A stretch of DNA of 64,000 bases. It comes from Zhongshania aquatica. GTDB taxonomy: Bacteria > Pseudomonadota > Gammaproteobacteria > Pseudomonadales > Spongiibacteraceae. Below are positions 27,114 to 38,229 of the stretch, piece after piece. The notes beneath the pieces were generated by a model. The model was not told the DNA's origin. It did not search any database and saw only the letters and a program-made list of their open reading frames with translations. Each line of letters opens with the position of its first letter. Position 1 is the stretch's first letter. The DNA is taken from the NCBI RefSeq assembly GCF_027257955.1, contig NZ_JANZNQ010000004.1, forward strand, positions 226,662 through 290,661. Direction: 5' to 3'. A program made the position numbers and the translations under genes.

Positions 27114-27616
27114 TGTTTGACATACATAGCTACGCGATAAGCATGGCGACATATAATCAATGGATGAACGATAAGATCTACGCCATTTGTGCTGGCTTGA
27201 GTGATGATCAGCGTAAAGCGAACTGCGGATTATTCTTTGGTTCAATAGACAATACTTTAAATCATTTGCTTGTGTGCGACTTGATGTGGATGGCGAGATT
27301 TAACGAAAAGCAAGCGCCAGTTAGTAGCCTTACCCAAAGGCTCTATGAGAATTTTGCGCAGATGACAGAGGCAAGATTCCGCATCGATCGAGATATTCTC
27401 GTATGGGCGAAAAAACTGTCGGCATCAGCTCTTCCTGAGCGATTGTATTACTGTAGCCTAGCCAACAAGGAAACTCGGGACGTGGATTTGGCTAAAGCTA
27501 TTGTTCATTTTTTTAATCACCAAACTCATCATCGAGGGCAGATAAGTGCTGGGTTGTCTCAGCTCGGCGTAGAGTTTGGCGTAACTGATTTGATATTTAT
27601 GCCGGAGCAAGTATGA
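27113..27616 (+). CDS. DinB-family four-helix metal-binding protein
   Basis: The 167-residue protein starts FDIHSYAISMATYNQWMNDK and keeps the histidine triad of DinB/YfiT proteins: a His in NTLNHLLVCDLMWM and two in HFFNHQTHHRGQ. Many are thiol-dependent transferases. ATG 27110 and 27113 are adjacent; GGAG at 27101 serves both, and either overlaps the aminotransferase stop. It ends overlapping the LysE gene, so the operon is tight. Confidence 0.85.
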   Translation: MFDIHSYAISMATYNQWMNDKIYAICAGLSDDQRKANCGLFFGSIDNTLNHLLVCDLMWMARFNEKQAPVSSLTQRLYENFAQMTEARFRIDRDILVWAKKLSASALPERLYYCSLANKETRDVDLAKAIVHFFNHQTHHRGQISAGLSQLGVEFGVTDLIFMPEQV

Positions 27617-28230
27617 CGTCCTTGCTCCCTGTTTTTATGTTTGCTGTCGCCTCGGTTATTACACCGGGGCCAAATAATGTGATCGTATTTAATTCTGTTT
27701 TGCATAAGGGTGTCCGGAAAACACTTCCCGTATATTTGGGGATTTGCGTTGGATTCCCCATTTTATTCATTATATCTGGTGTTGGTTTGGGTGAGGCTTT
27801 TCATGTTTACCCGATACTGCATGAGGTGCTGAAGATACTTGGCATTACTTACTTGCTCATGTTGGCATACAAAATTGCGACACAAGAAGATGACGTTAAT
27901 ATTAAATCAACTATCATCCCCTCGTCGTTTACCGGCGGTATGTTGTTTCAATGGATTAACCCAAAGGCTTGGGTCATTGCGATAGGTGGCATATCAACGT
28001 ATACCCCGTCGGGTGCTGGGATTGTTGAAATTCTGAGTATTGCCGGCGTATTTCTATTTGCGACACTTGCTTGTATGGGATTTTGGCTATTAGTGGGGCA
28101 TTCCGCAAAATCTTCAGTTAGTTCGGTGCGAGGTATGTTGGTAATGAACAAAGTGATGGGCACCGTGCTTGCTTTGTCTGTGGTGCCAGCAATCTGGGAA
28201 ATATTAGCTCAACTTCAATACCAAGCCTGA
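27613..28230 (+). CDS. LysE/RhtB-family exporter
   Basis: The 205-residue inner-membrane protein has about six helices and the family motif ASVITPGPNNVIVFNSVLHKG in helix one. A second block, GGMLFQWINPKAWVIAIGG, is typical too. Family members export amino acids or their analogues. The ATGA overlap with the DinB gene couples them. The exported compound is probably the substrate or product of the other operon enzymes. Confidence 0.88.
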   Translation: MTSLLPVFMFAVASVITPGPNNVIVFNSVLHKGVRKTLPVYLGICVGFPILFIISGVGLGEAFHVYPILHEVLKILGITYLLMLAYKIATQEDDVNIKSTIIPSSFTGGMLFQWINPKAWVIAIGGISTYTPSGAGIVEILSIAGVFLFATLACMGFWLLVGHSAKSSVSSVRGMLVMNKVMGTVLALSVVPAIWEILAQLQYQA

Positions 28231-28256
28231 CAGCTTACAGTAATGGAAATGCATAT

Positions 28257-28685
28257 ATGAAAGTACAAGACGAACATTATAAAGATAGAACGGCGGCAAG
28301 CTTTTCGCGTCAAGCTGTAATGAAAACCTTGGATGCAAAATTGACAATCGATTCACCTGGGCGGGTGTCAATTAGCTTCCCGTTTAATGAAATATTCACG
28401 CAGCAGAAGGGCTTTATTCATGCCGGAATTATCAGCACTGTGCTAGATAGTGCCTGCGGTTACGCTGCTTATACCTTGATGTCGGCCAAGGCAGATGTGC
28501 TTACCGTAGAGTTCAAAGTGAATTTACTAAGACCAGCAAAAGGGAGCCACTTTACGGCGAGCGCCCATGTGGTAAAGGCTGGGCGAAGTATATCGGTAGT
28601 AGAGGCGACATTGCATAGTGCGGAGCTTGGAGAGCAAAAGCCAGTGGCGACAATGACTGGCACCATCATGACGATAGAAAAATAG
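28257..28685 (+). CDS. PaaI-type hotdog thioesterase in MocR-linked operon
   Basis: The 142-residue hotdog protein has QQKGFIHAGIISTVLDSACGYAA as the active-site segment. The usual HGG turn is HAG here, as in several YbgC/PaaI homologues. It lies 26 bp after the exporter gene. A broad-range acyl-CoA or carboxylic thioester hydrolase is expected. Confidence 0.82.
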   Translation: MKVQDEHYKDRTAASFSRQAVMKTLDAKLTIDSPGRVSISFPFNEIFTQQKGFIHAGIISTVLDSACGYAAYTLMSAKADVLTVEFKVNLLRPAKGSHFTASAHVVKAGRSISVVEATLHSAELGEQKPVATMTGTIMTIEK

Positions 28686-28713
28686 CGTTTGAATTTGCGG
28701 GAGTTTAAACGAT

Positions 28714-29352
28714 ATGCACAACTATACGAGCATAAATATAAAGCGCAGTGCATTAATCATTATCGATATGCAAAATGATTTTGTTCTTGAGCACGGAGCA
28801 GCAAAAATTTCAGGAACCTTGGCTGTCGTGCCTGCAATGCAAGAGGCTGTGCAGGCTTATCGCGCTAAAGGCTTGCCTATTGCCCATGTTATTCGCATAT
28901 ATAAGGCCGACGGCTCAAATGTTGATTTGTGCCGACGGGCTGCCATTGAAGGCGGTGCGAGTATCGTCTTGCCTCATAGTGATGGAGCAGAGATTGTTGA
29001 TAGCTTGAAACCGCAGCCGGACATCACGCTAGATGCTGAAAAATTGTTACGGGGTGAGGCTCAGCAAATAGCTAGTAATGAGTATGTCTTTTATAAGCCG
29101 CGCTGGGGTGCTTTTTATCAAACGAAATTAGAGCAGTTCCTAAAAGCACGTGATATAGACAGTTTAATTTTCATAGGCTGTAACTACCCTAACTGCCCGC
29201 GAAGCAGTATTTATCAAGCAAGTGAGCGCGATTTTCGGCTTGGCTTGCTTACTGACGCAGTCTCTCAGTTGTACCCAAAAGGGGAGGAGGAGATGAGAAA
29301 TATCGGGGTTAATTTATTTTCTGTGCGTGAGTTGCTGGGATTGCTTGAATGA
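28714..29352 (+). CDS. Isochorismatase-superfamily cysteine hydrolase
   Basis: The 212-residue Rossmann-like hydrolase has the catalytic triad in ALIIIDMQNDFV (D18), FYKPRWGAF (K128) and NYPNCPRSSIYQASERDF (C161). The block around the cysteine, GCNYPNCPRSS, departs from the common TNxCVxxT form. The family covers amidases such as nicotinamidase, ureidoacrylate and biuret hydrolases. Together with DUF1330 and the aminotransferase it suggests an amide-bearing compound is degraded. Confidence 0.85.
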   Translation: MHNYTSINIKRSALIIIDMQNDFVLEHGAAKISGTLAVVPAMQEAVQAYRAKGLPIAHVIRIYKADGSNVDLCRRAAIEGGASIVLPHSDGAEIVDSLKPQPDITLDAEKLLRGEAQQIASNEYVFYKPRWGAFYQTKLEQFLKARDIDSLIFIGCNYPNCPRSSIYQASERDFRLGLLTDAVSQLYPKGEEEMRNIGVNLFSVRELLGLLE

Positions 29353-29376
29353 CCGTATGACTAAGAGAGGTATAAA

Positions 29377-29694
29377 GTGAAGTATTATGCTGTTGCTGAA
29401 ATAACTATTCATAGCACCGACTGGGTTGCATCATATGCTAAGTATGTAACTAAGCTTGTCGAAGCGGCTGGCGGAAAATACCTTGCAAGAACATCTGACG
29501 CGGAATTATTGGAGGGTGATGAGTGTGTAAAAAATATATCGCTGATTATCGAGTTCCCGTCAAAAGAGGCTGCGTACACATTCTATGAAAGTGAACAGTA
29601 CGCCCCATATCTGGTATCACGAAAAGCGGGGTCAAGCGGTAGATTTATATTAGTTGCAGGAAAAGATGACGCTAATACCACTTCGAATGTGTAG
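29377..29694 (+). CDS. DUF1330 dimeric ferredoxin-like protein
   Basis: The 105-residue protein has the DUF1330 pattern: YAVAEITIHSTDWVASYAKYV, AAGGKYLARTSDAELLEGD and LIIEFPSKEAAYTFYESEQY. The family has an alpha/beta-barrel dimer fold, and its biochemical role is undefined. It ends the MocR-linked operon, 24 bp after the hydrolase, and is convergent with the next gene. Confidence 0.87.
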   Translation: MKYYAVAEITIHSTDWVASYAKYVTKLVEAAGGKYLARTSDAELLEGDECVKNISLIIEFPSKEAAYTFYESEQYAPYLVSRKAGSSGRFILVAGKDDANTTSNV

Positions 29695-29724
29695 AGCTCA
29701 AATGCAGAAGCTAAACAAGCGGTG

Positions 29725-30327
29725 TTAGGGGTATGTACCTAATGCAAAGCCAATGGCTTGCTCAACTCGATCACGCCCCCAAAACATTTCATTGCCTATC
29801 ATTAGCGTTGGCGCGCCAAAGATGCCGGTAGACTGCGCTAACTCAGTTTGGATTCGGAGTTTTTGCTTGGCCTCTTCGGTATTAGACTGGCTAAGTATGT
29901 CTTGGCTATCCAAATTTAAAGACGCCAAAATTCGCGAAATCACCTTGGTATCAGATATATCAGCGTCGCCATAAAAGTTAGCAATAAACACCTGTTGAAT
30001 GAAATCGAATATCCATGGTGCACTTTCAAATAGGCACGCTACTCTACTTGCCAATAATCCATTTCGCGGAAACATGCTAGGTCGTTTAAAGGGAAGGCTC
30101 TCTGCTTCGCAAATACGTTCCATATCTCGCCACATGTAACGCCCCTTTTCAGGGTAAACATTGAAGGGCGAATCGTTTAAGCCTTGTTCTTTGAAAACGG
30201 CACTAAGTAGAAACGGACGCCAGTGCACCGATATACCGGATGCGGTAGCCATATTGTTAACACGAAGAATTGCGGGGTAGCTGTAAGTACTGGCGAAATC
30301 AAACCAGAAATCGATGGTCTTTCTCAT
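29725..30327 (-). CDS. 2-hydroxychromene-2-carboxylate isomerase-like, DsbA fold
   Basis: The 200-residue thioredoxin-fold protein starts IDFWFDFASTYSYPAILRVN, with serine in the position of the kappa-class GST/HCCA isomerase nucleophile, and has the cis-proline segment GIFGAPTLMIGNEMFWGRDR. HCCA isomerase acts in naphthalene degradation with glutathione, but many homologues have other substrates. It reads towards the MocR-linked operon. No aromatic ring-cleavage genes are nearby. Confidence 0.85.
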   Translation of the reverse strand: MRKTIDFWFDFASTYSYPAILRVNNMATASGISVHWRPFLLSAVFKEQGLNDSPFNVYPEKGRYMWRDMERICEAESLPFKRPSMFPRNGLLASRVACLFESAPWIFDFIQQVFIANFYGDADISDTKVISRILASLNLDSQDILSQSNTEEAKQKLRIQTELAQSTGIFGAPTLMIGNEMFWGRDRVEQAIGFALGTYP

Positions 30328-30523
30328 GAGTTTTATATTTCAGAAATATATTAAAGTCCGTTAGCTCATAGAATTTATGGTATTTCGCTAATAAAGTGTA
30401 GAGTTATATCTAGTAATTCAAATTTAATTTTTCGAGAGTCGACCTTGCTGCGGAATTGGTGGCGGAAGCGCGGCATCTTTATATTTTACTATTATCTTGA
30501 AAAGGTTTAGCGAAACTGCTTAG

Positions 30524-30646
30524 TCAGTCATCAGGTTTGCTAAAGTCATAGCTAGGTATTTGCTTGACGAGCCGAATAAGTTGATTCGGTTGATCGAATA
30601 GCTCTTTACTTAAGTGATTGCTCGACTGCTTATGCATCGTAGCCAT
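30524..30646 (-). CDS. Short open frame of unknown origin
   Basis: A 40-codon frame reads ATMHKQSSNHLSKELFDQPN and ends YDFSKPDD. Its composition looks coding but it has no ribosome site and overlaps the nucleotidyltransferase remnant. It may be the displaced 3' end of a lost gene. Confidence 0.25.
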   Translation of the reverse strand: MATMHKQSSNHLSKELFDQPNQLIRLVKQIPSYDFSKPDD

Positions 30647-30770
30647 GCGCCAAAATTAAATTGCGCGCCATTGCACTAACGACAAATAACGGGATGCCTA
30701 AGTCGCCAGCGATAGGTAGGTCGTTTCAAAGTTCTACTAAACCAGCCGGAAGCTTAAGTTTTAGGTCGTA
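30630..30770 (-). pseudogene. Remnant of a nucleotidyltransferase-like gene
   Basis: The minus strand reads YDLKLKLPAGLVEL, a TGA stop at 30726-30728, NDLPIAGDLGIPLFVVSAMA and RNLILAHGYDA, then a stop. This resembles the first 45 residues of predicted AbiEii-like nucleotidyltransferases (LPxxL..L..dL...g.PFFVVGAMARDL.L.HGY). The glycine of the GA(M/T)ARD motif is changed to serine and the Asp to Asn. The catalytic half is missing. Confidence 0.55.
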
Positions 30771-30843
30771 GCAAGTCGGGACTAGGTAGACGCTTTCAGA
30801 ATCTTGAAAGGTAGCTCTGACTTAGACGGGTGTTCATGATCAT

Positions 30844-30902
30844 CATAGTCTGATTAGATATTTGATTTTGGATTTAAGTCTTAAATTAAAGACTTGAACC
30901 TC
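30844..30902 (+). repeat. Dispersed repeat, copy B
   Basis: Nearly identical to 23665-23721, differing by a few substitutions and small length changes. It ends in TTAAAGACTTGAACCTC, which relates it to copies C and D. Confidence 0.7.
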
Positions 30903-31115
30903 ACTGATTCTCAAAAGAGTGCAAATAAATCAATAGAGTTATATCATTCAATTTTAGTTGAAAAAAGTAGCGGTAATTTAACATGCCACAGTCTAGTGCT
31001 TACTGCTTTAACTTAGCGGCCATTCGACAATGGTTTCATCGATTTCAATGATTCTGACCCCATTGGTTCCATGAGCTCATGGCCATCCATAGGATGATCT
31101 GATCTTTGGGTTTGA

Positions 31116-31138
31116 ATCATAAATCAAAGACCTGACCC
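31116..31138 (+). repeat. Left bracket repeat (copy C core)
   Basis: The core AAATCAAAGACCTGACCC with its left flank ATCAT matches the reverse complement of 33575-33598 with one mismatch in 23 bases. The two copies are inverted and enclose the XRE-ImmA module. Confidence 0.7.
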
Positions 31139-31246
31139 TCTCGGTTGAGCCGGCGCCTAAACAAGCTTAACTTAGTGCTATTCGACTCTGACCCCATTGA
31201 TACTGGATGCTGAGTACGTGGGTACGAAATTGGACGCAGATGACGC

Positions 31247-31268
31247 AAAGCCGAATCATTTCGGCTTT
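31247..31268 (-). terminator. Hairpin spanning the XRE-ImmA stop codon
   Basis: AAAGCCGAA-tcat-TTCGGCTTT is a perfect 9-bp stem whose loop contains the stop codon of the ImmA-type gene. On the minus strand only three T's end the arm, so it is a weak intrinsic terminator or an mRNA-stabilising stem. Confidence 0.45.
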
Positions 31269-32467
31269 GGAAATTGAACAACACTACCCTGATTGCTATT
31301 AGAAGGTTTGTTTTTACTATCTTTAAAAGAGACCTTCAGTTCAACCAAGTTGTTTACTTGGGTTTCATGCGAAAAGTACCCTGACTCAAGGCCGCATAGG
31401 GTTTCAAGAAGGTACTCAGGAAGTCCAAGCTGATGAGCGAGATCCGGTTTAGTGTGTACCTTCTGGTCTACCAACATTTTGACTGCTCTATTGAGTAGGC
31501 GAGGTTGCTCAAGCCAAATTTGATCATCGTATGGTTCGCCTCTTATCCATCCTCTTGCTGAGCGCCCTTTGAAAAGCCTTAGCTTTTGATCGTCATCTAT
31601 AATATCCAACTGATAACAACGCATTACCATTGCCGCGACGGAGACCTTCCAGCGTGGCTTCAGCGACAATAGCGTTTCAAGCGTTGGCCAGCTAACTTCA
31701 GACGCAAACGATTCTGCAGGAAGAAGAAAACATCCAGCAAACAAGTCTGCTTGCCGCTCTATCTGTTTGTAGTATTCTTTAGAGCGAAATGTTGCGTCAT
31801 CGACATTGCGATGAAGTACTAAATGTCCAAGCTCATGAGCTGCGTCAAACCTGTTTCGAATTCCATTCGCTTTGTCAGAAGACACAAAGACATATGGCCG
31901 GCCATCTAGTTGGCTCCAGTGTGAAACGCCATCCATTTTCAAATAGCCAAGTTCATCTCTGGCAAAAATTACACCGGCATTTTCGATTGCAAGAACCACG
32001 TCCTCAATCGGTCCTAGCCCTAGTCCCCAAGCTTTTCTGCACTCCAGAGCAAGAGCCTCAATTTCTGAGTCAGTGATCGTGAGGAAGCGGCCTTCTGAAA
32101 TAGATGGAATGTTAACGTTAGGCCAGCTCACCCATTTGGCCAATGTGGTGGCAAGTTCAGCGACCAAATCGAGCCGTACTCTCGCCATGTCTCTAGCAAC
32201 CTTGGTGGCACTTGCTAGTGAACGATAAAAATAGGGCTTTTCTCCATGGTCAGGAACGTCTTTTAAAAACCAGTTTACTGGAAATTTAACCGCGCCACTT
32301 AATGATCTAAGTTTGTCCTCTTCGGGGGCTTGATTGCCTTTTTCCCAGTTTGATATTGTCGCCTGAGAAACACCAACAAGGGCCGCTAATGCGACCCTTG
32401 TAATCCCAAGCGATTCTCGAGCCTGAATTAATCGATCAGGCTGGAAACCACTTACGCCGGTTCTCAT
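31256..32467 (-). CDS. XRE regulator fused to ImmA/IrrE metallopeptidase
   Basis: The 403-residue protein has an N-terminal helix-turn-helix (ITRVALAALVGVSQATISNW, residues 22-41) and a central zinc peptidase with H211-E-L-G-H215 in AAHELGHLVLHRNVDD. A long C-terminal region follows. In phages and integrative elements ImmA cleaves a repressor, while chromosomal XRE-ImmA fusions often accompany toxin or defence genes. It follows the 226-residue gene by 5 bp. The two inverted bracket repeats suggest acquisition as a unit. Confidence 0.85.
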   Translation of the reverse strand: MRTGVSGFQPDRLIQARESLGITRVALAALVGVSQATISNWEKGNQAPEEDKLRSLSGAVKFPVNWFLKDVPDHGEKPYFYRSLASATKVARDMARVRLDLVAELATTLAKWVSWPNVNIPSISEGRFLTITDSEIEALALECRKAWGLGLGPIEDVVLAIENAGVIFARDELGYLKMDGVSHWSQLDGRPYVFVSSDKANGIRNRFDAAHELGHLVLHRNVDDATFRSKEYYKQIERQADLFAGCFLLPAESFASEVSWPTLETLLSLKPRWKVSVAAMVMRCYQLDIIDDDQKLRLFKGRSARGWIRGEPYDDQIWLEQPRLLNRAVKMLVDQKVHTKPDLAHQLGLPEYLLETLCGLESGYFSHETQVNNLVELKVSFKDSKNKPSNSNQGSVVQFPKPK

Positions 32468-32472
32468 AATTT

Positions 32473-33153
32473 CTACTCCGATTTATCACTCGACCGCTTT
32501 TCTTCTTTTTGTAGGTCATTACGTAACCTTGGCCAAGCGAGGTCTACTTGCATTGAAGCTGCGTTAGCCTCTTGGCCGTATTCTTTAATTAATTCTTTCA
32601 ATGGTATTTCAAGGTGGTAACCGAGCCAGTCGGTGTACGGTACTGTTATTAGAATTTCAGCTGGTTGTGACTGATCTTTACCTGCGGCTCCAGGATGAAG
32701 GACAACGGCTACGACATGAAGTGCATCATCCATCTTTGGTGGCGGAGCTTTAAAAAAATCATATGTAGTGGGTTCTAGTATGGCGTTCTTCTGGCTCAAC
32801 ATACTTCTGTGTCTTGCTGGGCGTGCCCATTGATTTTGATGAAGTTCGATATGGCTCAGGGTGATGTTCCCCGCGCAAATTACAATATACTGCTCACCCT
32901 TCGGAACAGTCTGTAACACAGAGGGGCTACCCTCGGCGAGTACGCCAGCTAAAGCGTCATCAACATAGTAACGTCTTTGGTATGACCTCAATCGATTGGG
33001 GCTTGTGTTTTTGCAGTCCTCTACAGCGCTATGATGAGCTTTGGCGTAAGCCGTACGGATAGCGTCCTCAACGGATAAGAATAAGTCTTTGCCTACATTT
33101 GAGGTGATGTATCTAACGAGGCGATTTTTGAGACTTGATTCCATCAGTTGCAC
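32473..33153 (-). CDS. Unknown protein paired with XRE-ImmA
   Basis: This 226-residue soluble protein was not recognised. The N-terminus SLKNRLVRYITSNVGKDLFL is basic and helical, the middle has beta-rich stretches (EQYIVICAGNITLSHIELHQ), and the last 25 residues are highly charged. The spacing of 5 bp and common strand mean it is co-expressed with the ImmA gene, so it could be the peptidase's target, a toxin, or a partner. No membrane segment is seen. Confidence 0.7.
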   Translation of the reverse strand: MQLMESSLKNRLVRYITSNVGKDLFLSVEDAIRTAYAKAHHSAVEDCKNTSPNRLRSYQRRYYVDDALAGVLAEGSPSVLQTVPKGEQYIVICAGNITLSHIELHQNQWARPARHRSMLSQKNAILEPTTYDFFKAPPPKMDDALHVVAVVLHPGAAGKDQSQPAEILITVPYTDWLGYHLEIPLKELIKEYGQEANAASMQVDLAWPRLRNDLQKEEKRSSDKSE

Positions 33154-33253
33154 ACCTGTTGATTTAGTTAAGCGGAATTTTATCCTTATTTATTTCGTTT
33201 ATCAAGTTTTGATGCTAGGATCATACGTAATGGCAATTTAAGAGGGTACTGAT

Positions 33254-33466
33254 ATGGCTAGAAAGCGAGTTTCGGTTACTAAAGAGTCGCATAGCGGCCG
33301 TAATCAGCAGTTTCATGACAATTTCAAAGATAAAGATATGTCTAGAGCTCAGTTTGTAAGAGAGATCAAGAGCGGTGGGTACGATAATTATCATGTACGC
33401 AAGATCAATGGCGTTGATACACCAGTTTCAAACCCTGATGCTAGTAAAAACAACAATTTAGATTGA
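33254..33466 (+). CDS. Small basic protein of the XRE-ImmA island
   Basis: The 70-residue protein reads ARKRVSVTKESHSGRNQQFH, then MSRAQFVREIKSGGYDNYHV and RKINGVDTPVSNPDASKNNN. I have seen similar short proteins annotated as hypothetical in accessory regions, but no function is known to me. AGAGGG precedes the ATG by 10 nt. It is divergent from the two-gene operon, so all three may share the 100-bp promoter region. Confidence 0.7.
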   Translation: MARKRVSVTKESHSGRNQQFHDNFKDKDMSRAQFVREIKSGGYDNYHVRKINGVDTPVSNPDASKNNNLD

Positions 33467-33500
33467 TAGTGGGTGAGCAAAGATATGGTCAAAACGTGAA

Positions 33501-33528
33501 AAGCCCCGACACTTTCGCACAGGGGCTT
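33501..33528 (+). terminator. Hairpin after the small basic protein gene
   Basis: AAGCCCC-N14-GGGGCTT lies about 35 bp after the stop codon. Only a short pyrimidine tract (CTTCT) follows, so confidence is moderate. Confidence 0.45.
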
Positions 33529-33574
33529 CTAATCAGTCGCCATTTTGCGAGGGCATCACCACTTAGGGATCAGT

Positions 33575-33598
33575 GGGGTCAAGTCTTTGATTTATGAT
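33575..33598 (-). repeat. Right bracket repeat (copy D)
   Basis: GGGGTCAAGTCTTTGATTT is the inverted partner of the repeat at 31116-31138. It marks the right border of the island, just before the nrdB 3' region. Confidence 0.7.
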
Positions 33599-33664
33599 AT
33601 ACGCGCACTTGAATGATTTTCAGTACTGTAGATCTGTCCGCCAATACCAGTCTTTTTAAGTGAA

Positions 33665-33688
33665 GAAGGCCGCTAAATAGCGGCCTTC
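33665..33688. terminator. Strong hairpin downstream of nrdB
   Basis: GAAGGCCGCTA-aa-TAGCGGCCTTC is a perfect 11-bp stem 60 bp after the nrdB stop. It has no T run, but position suggests transcription termination or RNA end protection for nrdAB. Confidence 0.5.
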
Positions 33689-33747
33689 GGGAATCATTGC
33701 TAGTGACAAAATGTCTCTCTAGTGAGAATTGCCGATGGTTGCTTACA

Positions 33748-34986
33748 CTACCAAGTCAACGCCCCACCAGTCTGATACTCAATCACCCGCGTTTCAAAGA
33801 AGTTTTTCTCCTTACGCAAATCCATAATCTCGCTCATCCATGGGAATGGGTTTTGCGCGCCAGGGAATTGTTCTTTTAAGCCGAGTTGGCTTAGGCGGCG
33901 GTTGGCGATGAACTGGAGGTATTCTTCCATCATGGCGGAGTTCATGCCGAGTACGCCGCGTGGCATTGAGTCGCGGGCGTATTCGATTTCTAGCTGCATG
34001 CCTTCAACGATCATTTGGGTGACTTCGCCTTGGAATTTTTCGCTCCAGAGGTGTGGGTTTTCTAGTTTGATCTGGTTGATCATGTCGATGCCGAAGTTCA
34101 GGTGCATAGACTCGTCGCGGAGTATGTACTGGAACTGTTCGGCGATGCCGGTCATTTTGTTGCGGCGGCCCATAGACAGTATTTGGGTGAAGCCACAGTA
34201 GAAGAAGATGCCTTCTGTTACCGCATAGAAGCCAATCAGGTTGCGAAGCAGTTCCTGGTCGGCTTCTGGGGTGCCGGTGTGGAATGTTGGGTCGCCCAGT
34301 GCGTGGGTGTGTTGCAGGCTCCACGCGGCCTTTTTGGCGATGGAGGGCAGTTCGCGGTACATATTGAAGACTTCGGCTTCGTCCATGCCCAAAGACTCTA
34401 CGCAGTATTGGTAGGCGTGGGTGTGGATGGCTTCTTCAAAGGCTTGGCGCAACAGGTATTGGCGGCACTCTGGGTTGGTGATGTGGCGATACACCGCTAA
34501 TACGAGGTTGTTGGCAACCAGCGAGTCGGCGGTTGAGAAGTAGCCCAGTGAGCGCATGATAATGCGGCGCTCGTCGTCGGTTAGACCTTCTGAGTTTTTC
34601 CACATGGCGATGTCGGCGGTCATGTTCACTTCTTGCGGCATCCAGTGGTTGGCGCAGCCGTCGAGGTATTTCTGCCATGCCCAGTCGTATTTAAATGGTA
34701 CGAGTTGGTTTAGGTCTAGGTGGCAGTTGATGATGCGCTTGTCTTCTACGCGCAGACGCGCGGCGCCCATTTCCAGTTCTTCTAAACCGGCGGCAACGTC
34801 TAGGTGTTCGATAGCGGCATTGGCTTTTTCGAGTACGGTTTGATCAGCGATGCTGACGCCGTCTTCGCTGTTCATGGTGTTCAGTGCCGCGCTAATGACG
34901 GGCTCGGCGGTTGTTGGTGCTTGGGGTTTGGCAGCCGGCGCTTTTGCGGGTGCTTCGTCTTTGTCGAAATCGTCCCAACTTAACAT
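33748..34986 (-). CDS. nrdB: Ribonucleotide reductase class Ia beta subunit
   Basis: The 412-residue subunit houses the diiron-tyrosyl radical cofactor that drives NrdA catalysis. Iron ligands are visible in [35 protein letters not shown] and the later DESMHLNFG. The C-terminus ends [17 protein letters not shown], as needed to bind NrdA. The first about 70 residues are a low-complexity Ala/Pro-rich extension ([15 protein letters not shown]) ahead of the core, as in P. aeruginosa-type NrdB. It follows nrdA by about 95 bp on the same strand. Confidence 0.96.
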   Translation of the reverse strand: MLSWDDFDKDEAPAKAPAAKPQAPTTAEPVISAALNTMNSEDGVSIADQTVLEKANAAIEHLDVAAGLEELEMGAARLRVEDKRIINCHLDLNQLVPFKYDWAWQKYLDGCANHWMPQEVNMTADIAMWKNSEGLTDDERRIIMRSLGYFSTADSLVANNLVLAVYRHITNPECRQYLLRQAFEEAIHTHAYQYCVESLGMDEAEVFNMYRELPSIAKKAAWSLQHTHALGDPTFHTGTPEADQELLRNLIGFYAVTEGIFFYCGFTQILSMGRRNKMTGIAEQFQYILRDESMHLNFGIDMINQIKLENPHLWSEKFQGEVTQMIVEGMQLEIEYARDSMPRGVLGMNSAMMEEYLQFIANRRLSQLGLKEQFPGAQNPFPWMSEIMDLRKEKNFFETRVIEYQTGGALTW

Positions 34987-35028
34987 TTTATAACCTCAAT
35001 TCTTTATGTGTGTTGCTTTGTATTTTTC

Positions 35029-35075
35029 GTCAGACGCCAGACATCCGGCGTCCAACCAAGGGGCCAGCGGCCCCT
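35029..35075. repeat. GTCCGAC-type repeat and hairpin between nrdA and nrdB
   Basis: CAGACGCCAGACATCCGGCG relates to the repeats at 39501-39616 and 44978-45165. It is followed by AGGGGCC-agc-GGCCCCT, a perfect 7-bp hairpin. The hairpin could attenuate or process the nrdA-nrdB mRNA. Confidence 0.5.
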
Positions 35076-35081
35076 GCGCAC

Positions 35082-37976
<2,895 letters not shown>

Positions 37977-38143
37977 GATATCTCCGGGCCCTTGCTGGAT
38001 GTCCTTGAAATTGTTCTGTGGCAGTTTTCTGCGCTTGCTCTTTTACCCAATTGCGGGAAAAAGGTGTTGTACAAAGCCTCAATAACCTAGAAACGTGGTT
38101 TCAGTGCGGATGTATCATCCGTTGTTATTTTGGTTGGGCTGAA

Positions 38144-38190
38144 ACCCTATATATGGGGCTTGGCTGAAGCTGGGATACAAGATAATGCGG
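38144..38190. promoter_or_regulatory. Pair of candidate NrdR boxes
   Basis: Box 1 at 38144-38159 contains CCCTATATATGGGG and fits the NrdR consensus acaCwAtATaTwGtgt at its core. Box 2 at 38175-38190 (ATACAAGATAATGCGG) fits it more loosely. Their centres are 31 bp apart, the three-turn spacing typical for NrdR. They lie about 170-215 bp upstream of the nrdA start. Confidence 0.6.
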
Positions 38191-38229
38191 TTTGCTTAAG
38201 TTCGCAAGCACTAGATGCTGTGTGTTTTC

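Larger units (their letters stand above)
30771..31246. other. Gene-poor region with dispersed repeats
   Basis: No gene is seen. It holds repeat copy B (30844-30902), the palindrome CCATGAGCTCATGG (31069-31082), repeat copy C (31097-31140) and two CTGACCCCATTG motifs near 31055 and 31187. The mix suggests successive insertions and decay. Confidence 0.5.

Noticed and set aside
34004..34678. Several open frames antisense to nrdB and nrdA
   Set aside because: They are shadows of highly conserved genes with no own start signals.
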